DNA of 64,000 nucleotides from assembly GCA_003153355.1 (NCBI GenBank), contig PLYH01000002.1:173350-237349 (forward strand). The letters are read 5' to 3'. The number at the start of each line of letters is the position of its first letter. Positions within the stretch are counted from its first letter, which is position 1. The notes beneath the pieces are model-generated. The model did no database searches. It was given only the letters and a program-made list of their open reading frames with translations, and was not told the DNA's origin. This DNA is from Candidatus Peregrinibacteria bacterium. Lineage in GTDB: Bacteria; Patescibacteriota; Gracilibacteria; UBA1369. Shown piece after piece: positions 57,721-64,000 of this stretch. Both the position numbers and the translations under genes were made by a program.

Positions 57721-58551
57721 GTGATCGGCGTTTTTGATTCAGGCTACGGCGGACTCACCATTTTAAAAGATTTTTTGAAGGAGCTCCCGGAATATGACTA
57801 CATGTATCTGGGCGATAATGCGCGGGCGCCTTACGGAAACCGCAGCACGGAAACACTCATCGAATTCGGCGAACAGACCGTTGAGTACCTTTTTGAGCAA
57901 GGCTGCACACTCATTATTATCGCCTGCAACACGGCGTCGTCCAATGTTTTGCGCCATCTCCAGGAAAAATATTTAAGAAAACCGAAAGTAACCAGCCGGA
58001 AAATATTGGGAGTGATTATGCCGCAAGTGGAAGCCGCAATCAAACTTTCCAGAGATGGAAGAATCGGTGTGGTCGGAACGCGCAGCACCATCGAAAGCGG
58101 AAGTTTTGATATTGAATTAAAAAAATTGCGGACCGGTGTAAAAATTGCCAAACAGGCCTGTCCGCTGCTGGTTCCTCTTGTTGAAGAACATTGGCACGAC
58201 AAGCCCGAAGCCAAAATGATTCTCAAAAAATATCTTCACGGACTGAAAACATATAATCTTGATACACTCATTTTAGCCTGCACGCATTACCCTTTTTTGT
58301 ATAATGATTTTTGCCGCATCATGGGCAAAAACGTGGATGTCATTAATCCCGGTCCGGTCGTTGCTGCAAGCCTTAAGGATTATCTGAGCCGCCATCCTGA
58401 AATCAAAAAGGAACTCACCAAAAAGGGCGGGCGCATTTATTTCACCACCGGTGATCCGGAAAAATTTCAAGCTATGGGCAGCGAATTTTTGGGCTATCAA
58501 TTAAAAGATGTCCGCCCCGTTGATTTGAACAAAGTAAAAATTTCTTCTTAG
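57721..58551 (+). CDS. murI: Glutamate racemase
   Basis: The product (276 aa) interconverts L- and D-glutamate, supplying D-Glu to MurD. Motifs: IGVFDSGYGGLTIL with the catalytic-site Asp-Ser, YLGDNARAPYGNRS, IIIACNTASSNVL with the first catalytic Cys, and LILACTHYPFLYND with the second Cys and His. The start codon is GTG (57721), exactly where the family begins. It is separated by 5 bases from the PAP2/kinase fusion gene. Confidence 0.95.
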   Translation: MIGVFDSGYGGLTILKDFLKELPEYDYMYLGDNARAPYGNRSTETLIEFGEQTVEYLFEQGCTLIIIACNTASSNVLRHLQEKYLRKPKVTSRKILGVIMPQVEAAIKLSRDGRIGVVGTRSTIESGSFDIELKKLRTGVKIAKQACPLLVPLVEEHWHDKPEAKMILKKYLHGLKTYNLDTLILACTHYPFLYNDFCRIMGKNVDVINPGPVVAASLKDYLSRHPEIKKELTKKGGRIYFTTGDPEKFQAMGSEFLGYQLKDVRPVDLNKVKISS

Positions 58552-58556
58552 CCACA

Positions 58557-59762
58557 ATGATCGCCTTTATCCGCCGATATTTTGTAAAACCGATCTTTAC
58601 CGCCAAAGAAAAATGGTATTTCGCGGCAGCTATCCTTGCCTTGTTCGGAGCGTTTTTTGTTGACGATGCGGTGCTCAAAGCGGTCGGAAGTTTACGCGTG
58701 TACCCCCTGGATTCTTTCATGCTTTTCATGACGGATTTCGGGATGCTTTACTGCGTTCTTATACTGCTTTTGTATCTTATTACTCATAAAAAATTCCAGG
58801 ATTTTTTACTGGTGGCCTTAACGGGAGGATCGGCTTTGGAAATAAGTTATCTGGCAAAAGTCATTTTCCAGACGCCGCGTCCTTACGCCGCAGCAGTGGT
58901 TGCAACCATCCCTTTGACCCAGGCGTCCGGCTATTCCATGCCGAGTCTCCACACGGCTTTTTGTTTCTCGCTTTGGCCGTTTTTACCGCGTATTTTTCCG
59001 ACCAAAAATCTCCAGATCCTGGGGAAAATTATTATTATTACGATTGCTTTAAGCAGGTTGTATCTGGGAGTTCATTATTTAAGCGACCTTATTCTTGGCG
59101 GACTTATCGGTTACGCGGTCGCCAGATTTTGGATTTATCTGGAAGAGGAACATAAAATTTTGGAGTGGTTTATTTTTCACGTGAAAGACAAACTCGAACT
59201 CCGCCGTCAGGTTGCCCATTTGCTCACAGGAGTGACCATCGTACTTTTGCTTAAACTTCAGCTTCTGAACGAACAGCTGCTTTTTGGCATTTTGATGATA
59301 GGCGGAATGCTTTCCATTCTGGTCCGTTTCTACCGCATTCCGGTCATCGATAAAGTTTTGCTTTTCTTTGAACGCCCGGAAGATCTTAAAAAATTCCCCG
59401 GTAAAGGATCGTTTTTCTTTGTACTGGGATCCTTACTCGCGCTTCAGTTTTTTCAGCACGACATCGCGCTTGCGGCAATATCCATCATGGCCGTGGGCGA
59501 CGCTATCACGACGGTGGTCGGAACGTATTTCGGGAAAATCAAAAATCCGCTCAATCCCAATAAACACCTTGAGGGAACTTTGATCGCCATTATCGTTTCA
59601 ACCTTTGCCGCCTTCTTTTTCGTGAGTTTCCCGGTGGCTTTTTTCGGGAGCGTCGCGGGCATGATTTTTGAATCGATCACCGTCCGGTACATCAGTCAAA
59701 TCATTGATGATAACGTGATTATTCCGCTTGTAGCAGGCTTAGTCATGACTTTGCTTACCTGA
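58557..59762 (+). CDS. Fusion of PAP2 phosphatase and dolichol/phytol-kinase-like domain (401 aa)
   Basis: The first half is an integral membrane PAP2 phosphatase with its three motifs: KVIFQTPRP (101-109), SMPSLHT (127-133, with Leu replacing the usual Gly of PSGH) and SRLYLGVHYLSD (166-177). The second half, after ~200, matches CTP-dependent polyprenol/dolichol/phytol kinases: RRQVAHLLTG (216-225), PGKG (281-284), GDAITTVVGTYFGK with KHLEGT (314-341) and DDNVIIPLVAG (384-394). About a dozen membrane helices are spread over both. PAP2 enzymes can dephosphorylate undecaprenyl pyrophosphate, and the kinase family phosphorylates polyprenols. One protein could therefore recycle the peptidoglycan carrier lipid. 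Cotranscription with murI supports this; substrates remain inference. Confidence 0.85.
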   Translation: MIAFIRRYFVKPIFTAKEKWYFAAAILALFGAFFVDDAVLKAVGSLRVYPLDSFMLFMTDFGMLYCVLILLLYLITHKKFQDFLLVALTGGSALEISYLAKVIFQTPRPYAAAVVATIPLTQASGYSMPSLHTAFCFSLWPFLPRIFPTKNLQILGKIIIITIALSRLYLGVHYLSDLILGGLIGYAVARFWIYLEEEHKILEWFIFHVKDKLELRRQVAHLLTGVTIVLLLKLQLLNEQLLFGILMIGGMLSILVRFYRIPVIDKVLLFFERPEDLKKFPGKGSFFFVLGSLLALQFFQHDIALAAISIMAVGDAITTVVGTYFGKIKNPLNPNKHLEGTLIAIIVSTFAAFFFVSFPVAFFGSVAGMIFESITVRYISQIIDDNVIIPLVAGLVMTLLT

Positions 59763-59779
59763 AATTTCATTCCAGCGCA

Positions 59780-59808
59780 TTGACAGTCAAAAAAAGCCAT
59801 GATTTACT
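59780..59808 (+). promoter_or_regulatory. Promoter of the 79-aa gene
   Basis: A perfect TTGACA (59780-59785), 17-base spacer, TTTACT (59803-59808). The start would be about 59815. Confidence 0.75.
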
Positions 59809-59835
59809 GTGCGCCGAGAAATTTTCTTTTTCATT

Positions 59836-60075
59836 ATGACTTCAATGGCCCTCGATCACGGAACTATGGATGAACCGCAAAGCGGAGAGTATATCAAACT
59901 CGAAGAACACCGGGCACCCCTGCAGGAAGTTTCTGAAGTTGAAATGGAATTGGATGAAAGCCGTGAGCTTTGGAAAAATAAAATTGAAGCCGCATTACAA
60001 AGCCTCAGGGCTGATGAACAGCGTGCACGCGAAAATATTGATCGGCATTGGAAACCGAATAGATTGTCGAACTGA
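59836..60075 (+). CDS. Small acidic helical protein (79 aa)
   Basis: I do not recognise this protein. It is short and acidic, with a predicted coiled-coil helix (VEMELDESRELWKNKIEAAL, then LRADEQRARENIDRH). The start at 59836 was chosen because the promoter predicts transcription from ~59815, which rules out the GTG at 59809. It ends flush against the guaA stop on the opposite strand. Confidence 0.6.
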   Translation: MTSMALDHGTMDEPQSGEYIKLEEHRAPLQEVSEVEMELDESRELWKNKIEAALQSLRADEQRARENIDRHWKPNRLSN

Positions 60076-61881
60076 TTATTCCCACTCAATCGTCCCGGGA
60101 GGTTTATTCGTCACGTCATAGAATACGGCGGTAATGCCGGGAATTTCGAAAATCTGTTTGCACAAATCCTGAAGAAGTTTCTGGTCCATGCGGTAAAAGC
60201 TTGCGGTCATGGCCTCTTCCGAACTCACTGGCCGCAACACCACGCACTCGCCGCTTTCCCTGTTCACGCTGAGCGGTAAAAGCACTGTAGGAAACTGCCA
60301 GATCTCCCGCTGCAGATGATGTTTCACCAGAAATTCCGAAACCTTGGCATCCGCTTTCTGCAAAAGCTGAATTCTGTCCGGCGTTAAGTATTTCGTCTGC
60401 ACTTTGAGGGTGTCTATTTTATTCGGAGCGATAGTCAAAATAACGCGGTTAATCTCCTTAAATTGATTCACCAGACGCGTGGCGATTTTATCAAGCGTAT
60501 CAAAGTCACAGGTTTCCACAGCACCCATCAGCGCCAAAGGATGGCGGTATGTACGGTAGTCGCCCTGTACGCCAACGCTTTGAATCGGCAGGATCTTACC
60601 GGTGAGTTTATAAGGTTTTAAAAACGCATCAATCTTTTTTTCAACGAGCGTATGATGTTCGGGATATTTTTCTTCGTGTGCGCACAAACAACGGACCGCC
60701 AGTCCCGGACCCGGGAAAGGGTGGCGCCAGACCATGGCTTGAGGTAAGCCCAGTTTTTCGCCGACTTCGCGCACTTCATCTTTATATAATTGGGCGAGCG
60801 GTTCAATTATTCTGCCTTTTTTCATGAGCTCTTCAATCTGCGGGACGCGGTTATGATGGGTCTTAATTTTGGCAGCATGGCGGGTTCCGCCGGTTTCAAT
60901 CGTGTCAGGATAAATCGTGCCCTGGCCGAGTAACCACTCATCGGGATTCAGTTTCAAATCATCTGCAACGTCCTGCTGCACCTCCAGAAACAGATCTCCG
61001 ATGATCTTTCTTTTGGCTTCGGGATCATATTTCCCCTGAAGAGAATCGAAGTAGCGCTTGCTCTCGTCGCGGATATGCAGATTGGCGAATCCCAGATCTT
61101 TCAGCGCAGTTTTTACCTGCTCACGTTCGTTCAGGCGCAAAAATCCCGTATCAACAAACAGCCCGTACACCCGGTCCGGTCCAAGGGCTTTTTCCAGAAG
61201 AGCAAAAGCAACGGTCGAATCAACGCCGCCGCTCACCATCATGAAAACTTTTTTGTCGCCGACGGTTTTTTGGATAGCCGCAATTTCCTGGGCGATGTAA
61301 TCATCAATCTTCCAGCTGAAATCGGCTCCGCAAAGATCCAGAAAGTTCTTCAGAATTTTCTGGCCGTGGACCGTATGAACAACCTCCACATGGAACTGGA
61401 AACCGTAAAAATTTTTGGAAAAATTAGCGATCGCCGCATGTTCGCCGGGAGTTTCACCGATGACCTCATAACCCGGAGGAAGTTGTTTCACCGAGTCTCC
61501 GTGGCTCATCCATACGGTCTCATTGGGGCCAAGCCCTTTAAAGACCCCTTCCGCTTTGAGCACCTTCATTTCGGTTAATCCGAATTCTCGCATGTGAGCA
61601 GGTTCCACTTTCGCGCCCTGCATGAAAGCCAAAAGCTGATGTCCGTAACAAATGCCCAGAATCGGTACGCCTAACTCTAAAATCTTGGGATCGCATTTGA
61701 CCGAATCGTGCTCATAAACGCTTTGGGGACCTCCCGAAAAAATAATGCCTTTGTAGCCGTGCAGTTTTTCCGCCGGCGTTTCCCCGTCAAAAATTTCACT
61801 GTAAGCTCCAAGCCTGCGCACGCGGTTGGCAATAAGGTGCGCATACTGTCCTCCAAAATCTAAAACCGCTATTTTGTCCAT
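60076..61881 (-). CDS. guaA: GMP synthase (glutamine-hydrolysing)
   Basis: The product (601 aa) converts XMP to GMP. The class I glutamine amidotransferase domain (1-~195) has the nucleophile motif GICYGHQL and the FQFHVEVVHT region. The ATP-pyrophosphatase domain has the P-loop VSGGVDSTVA and GLFVDTGFLR. The C-terminal dimerisation domain ends in the universal KPPGTIEWE. It is ~75 residues longer than the usual ~525, with the extra length in the C-terminal domain (around DFDTLDKIATRLVNQFKEIN and KYLTPDRIQLLQKADAKVSE). Start 61881 (MDKIAVLDFGGQ) is the family start; an upstream ATG would add 13 residues. Confidence 0.95.
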   Translation of the reverse strand: MDKIAVLDFGGQYAHLIANRVRRLGAYSEIFDGETPAEKLHGYKGIIFSGGPQSVYEHDSVKCDPKILELGVPILGICYGHQLLAFMQGAKVEPAHMREFGLTEMKVLKAEGVFKGLGPNETVWMSHGDSVKQLPPGYEVIGETPGEHAAIANFSKNFYGFQFHVEVVHTVHGQKILKNFLDLCGADFSWKIDDYIAQEIAAIQKTVGDKKVFMMVSGGVDSTVAFALLEKALGPDRVYGLFVDTGFLRLNEREQVKTALKDLGFANLHIRDESKRYFDSLQGKYDPEAKRKIIGDLFLEVQQDVADDLKLNPDEWLLGQGTIYPDTIETGGTRHAAKIKTHHNRVPQIEELMKKGRIIEPLAQLYKDEVREVGEKLGLPQAMVWRHPFPGPGLAVRCLCAHEEKYPEHHTLVEKKIDAFLKPYKLTGKILPIQSVGVQGDYRTYRHPLALMGAVETCDFDTLDKIATRLVNQFKEINRVILTIAPNKIDTLKVQTKYLTPDRIQLLQKADAKVSEFLVKHHLQREIWQFPTVLLPLSVNRESGECVVLRPVSSEEAMTASFYRMDQKLLQDLCKQIFEIPGITAVFYDVTNKPPGTIEWE

Positions 61882-61969
61882 CTGGGCTTGGGAAAGGGGA
61901 AAAGAGCAAGAAGATGGCACTATTGTAGTGGAACATGCATGAACTCACAAGCGGCAATGGATACGGTTC

Positions 61970-62812
61970 TCAGTCGTTTTCCGAATGATCTTCAGCTTTT
62001 TCTTTTTCGATAAAGTAATCAACCATTTCCAAGGCACTTTTGAGAGTAAAAGTAATATCCTGGAGTCTTCGCTGAAACTCTTCATACGAAATCGTCACGG
62101 GCACGCTTAATTCGTTAGGAACCTGGTCTCTCTTGTTCCAGTGCAGGATATCCAAAACAGTGGCCCGGAAACCTTTTCGGATAAATTGGGGGTATGGCTG
62201 GGCCTCAGGAAGAACCGCAAAAGGATCAAGGTCCCATCGCACCACGTGCTCTTCCCAAAGAGCTTTTTCATCGCGGTCGCCCCAGGTGTTCGGATAACGG
62301 CGGGTTTCATAAACCTGATCTTCGTCAAAACGGACAGGGCCGAAATTTGAAGTAAAAACATTCCCCCGCGGATTGATGAACAGCCCGTCATCAGGATGAA
62401 TCAGTTTTGCCGACGAATACTGCGGAGCCGGATGTTTTTTCGTAAACTTCTGAGGTTCACAGTCAAAAAGAACCAGCGAACGGGGCGTACTCAGAATAAG
62501 CTGATCGTTGATGTCATCACAACGGTCGTTGCGGTGGCCTACAAAACATTCTTCATCGGAAATTTGACCGTTGAAAAGCAGATGCTGCATCTTGTCAAAA
62601 ATTTTTCTTTCCCGCGGACTTTGATCCAGCTGATAATAAAAAACGTTCGTAAAAAAGTCTTTCATTTCCTCCATTTTTCTTTCAAGCCTTGAGAAAGCTG
62701 CGCGCGTTATTTCCGGAAGATACGGCGAAGTCATGGCGTTGGTGCGCGGCTTTTCTTCAAAGACGCAGAATATTCCGCTGTCGTCCGCATTGTCCGCAGA
62801 ATTATTACTCAT
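61970..62812 (-). CDS. Hypothetical protein (280 aa)
   Basis: I do not recognise this protein. It is soluble and mixed alpha/beta. The N-terminal ~25 residues are polar (SNNSADNADDSG). Residues ~30-80 are helical (RAAFSRLERKMEEMKDFFTN). The middle is beta-rich and Pro/Arg/Trp-rich (SLVLFDCEPQKFTKKHPAPQ, RRYPNTWGDRDEKALWEEHV). The C-terminus is a helix with an acidic tail. It lies between guaA and the DUF4012 gene on the same strand. Confidence 0.7.
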   Translation of the reverse strand: MSNNSADNADDSGIFCVFEEKPRTNAMTSPYLPEITRAAFSRLERKMEEMKDFFTNVFYYQLDQSPRERKIFDKMQHLLFNGQISDEECFVGHRNDRCDDINDQLILSTPRSLVLFDCEPQKFTKKHPAPQYSSAKLIHPDDGLFINPRGNVFTSNFGPVRFDEDQVYETRRYPNTWGDRDEKALWEEHVVRWDLDPFAVLPEAQPYPQFIRKGFRATVLDILHWNKRDQVPNELSVPVTISYEEFQRRLQDITFTLKSALEMVDYFIEKEKAEDHSEND

Positions 62813-62873
62813 GGATATCCATTAAGACAAAATCAGGCGGCCATACTACATGCCAAAAAAACCTTTGACAATC

Positions 62874-64000
62874 CTAATTGCCCAGGCGCTGGATAACCGT
62901 AATGGTTTTAGGATTCGGATCAATAATGTTTCCGTGTTCATCGCTGAGGTTTTTCATGGTCACCTGATAGTGTTCTTCAGGCTGACTGGTCATATTTTTA
63001 GTGTAGAGAATGACCGTTTTTCCCTGGTGTTCAATGTGATCAAGCTGCAGGTAGTCAGTGGCTTCCGGGTGGCTTACATTCAAATCTTTAAGGTCATAAT
63101 TCAAAGGATCCTCAGCCGATGAGTTGCTGACGTTTTCATTGAAGACGATCGTAATTTTATTCATAGCCTCGATCGCCTGGTAAATAACGTTCGGAGGAAG
63201 CTTATCCGGAAGAACATTCAAAGAAAGCCACGTGTCTCCAAGCAGCTCCTGCTGGTAAATGCCGGTATTTTCTTTTGGAGTAAAATTCGGACTGCTGATA
63301 TTCAGACCTTCAGGAGCCTCAAAAATCACGGTGTAGTAATCCTGGTCTGTGCCAGACTGTTTTGGAATGAAAAGATTATACTGGTCGTTTTGCATCACGG
63401 TTGAGGGCAGCTGATACTTATAATAAAGCTCGGTGTGCTTGCCCGGACTCAGGCGGACGACATTGCCGAACACCGTATAAAGCCCGTCATCCTGAGTCCA
63501 CAAACTCTTGGGATCATCACTTTGTGAGTCCAGCAATTTTGCGCCGCGCGGAACGTATGTTCTGAAAAATCCGGTATATTCGCCGTTCAAAGGAACGTCC
63601 TCCACGCCGTAGTGGTCAATATCAATAGTCACTTCGGCAATCAGATCTTTGCCGCCGGTTTCTGGATTATCCTGCTCGGTCACGTGATATTTGACCAGGC
63701 GCTGAATATAACGGTCCGATTTCATGCCGCCAAGATTTGCCTCCACGACAGCCAAAAAATCGCCGTTAAGAGTTTGAGGCCACTGGCCTGACCAGCCGTT
63801 ATCCTGGGCCATTTTTTGAAGAGAACTGTTACCGAAATAGAGCTGAATCTCCTTGGTGGCCAGACTGTGCACGATCGTATCGCTGACTTTGCGGAGTTTC
63901 AAAGGACTCAGCACAATTTTTTTCAAAAGGCGCTCGGCAAAATCTTTTAAAATGCTCTTACGGTTTTGAAGATCCGCGACATTATGGCGGTCAATGTCGT
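62874..64000 (-). CDS. DUF4012 family protein, C-terminal part (5' end outside window)
   Basis: The frame is open through base 64000, so at least 374 residues are visible and the start lies outside. The core DUF4012 pattern is seen: LQNRKSILKDFAERLLKK, then KEIQLYFGNSSLQKMAQDNG, GDFLAVVEANLGGMKSDRYI, a Tyr-rich beta region (EYTGFFRTYVPRGAKLLDSQ) and Pro/Thr-rich sheets. DUF4012 proteins are large, probably exported beta-rich proteins common in CPR and Actinobacteria genomes, often near polysaccharide genes. The C-terminal ~100 residues look like an added Ig-like domain (NKITIVFNENVSN, then VTMKNLSDEHGNII). Confidence 0.85.
   Translation of the reverse strand, partial: DIDRHNVADLQNRKSILKDFAERLLKKIVLSPLKLRKVSDTIVHSLATKEIQLYFGNSSLQKMAQDNGWSGQWPQTLNGDFLAVVEANLGGMKSDRYIQRLVKYHVTEQDNPETGGKDLIAEVTIDIDHYGVEDVPLNGEYTGFFRTYVPRGAKLLDSQSDDPKSLWTQDDGLYTVFGNVVRLSPGKHTELYYKYQLPSTVMQNDQYNLFIPKQSGTDQDYYTVIFEAPEGLNISSPNFTPKENTGIYQQELLGDTWLSLNVLPDKLPPNVIYQAIEAMNKITIVFNENVSNSSAEDPLNYDLKDLNVSHPEATDYLQLDHIEHQGKTVILYTKNMTSQPEEHYQVTMKNLSDEHGNIIDPNPKTITVIQRLGN

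Overview
The window looks like part of the chromosome of a Patescibacteria/CPR bacterium, most plausibly a Peregrinibacteria-type lineage. This is inference from gene content. Supporting signs are CPR-typical families (paired type IV secretion pilins, DUF4012, DUF881 pairs, an S-layer-homology protein), many large proteins without clear homologues, very compact operons, and almost no Shine-Dalgarno sequences. A release factor 2 gene (prfB) and many genes ending in TGA indicate that UGA is a stop codon, which argues against the UGA-recoding Gracilibacteria and Absconditabacteria. Three tRNAs (Tyr, Thr, Pro) carry encoded CCA ends. There is no rRNA, CRISPR array or recognisable insertion sequence.

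Layout. 1-384 is the 3' end of ftsZ. 463-15341 is a locus of four very large, charged, mostly helical proteins interleaved with small helical proteins, in two minus-strand operons each behind a clear promoter and split by a FemAB-like gene. 15472-24620 holds def, an isolated high-GC lipoprotein gene, a small secreted protein, prfB, a lipid-linked-glycan flippase, murD and RNase J. 24807-33908 holds a giant FHA-like protein, a Lactobacillus-type pyruvate oxidase directly behind tRNA-Tyr, two unknowns, tRNA-Thr and murB. 33993-34864 is a pilin pair. 34960-43415 is a ten-gene aromatic operon running from DAHP synthase to an aminotransferase, with chorismate mutase and a divergent prephenate dehydratase but no tyrA. 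43416-44610 is a second high-GC gene behind a long structured leader. 44693-53550 holds a flavoprotein, a KamA-like radical SAM enzyme, two zincin-like proteins, DUF1761, a lipoprotein, tRNA-Pro and a PRC-barrel protein. 53547-64000 holds ybeY, a SpoU methyltransferase, an SLH protein, a repeat array with a membrane-anchored HTH protein, two DUF881 proteins, murI, a PAP2/polyprenol-kinase fusion, guaA and a DUF4012 fragment.

How the genes work together. Cell division and envelope work dominates: ftsZ, murB, murD, murI, a Fem-like aminoacyl transferase, a flippase, and a fused membrane protein that could recycle the undecaprenyl carrier. The aro operon makes chorismate and apparently directs it to phenylpyruvate/phenylalanine.

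The strongest candidates for something undescribed are three. First, the TGTCnATnGACA repeat array (about 55366-55815), which covers the upstream region and the first third of a gene for an HTH, coiled-coil, membrane-anchored protein. Second, the giant-protein locus, whose members share an N-terminal peptide and small partner proteins. Third, the PAP2/polyprenol-kinase fusion.
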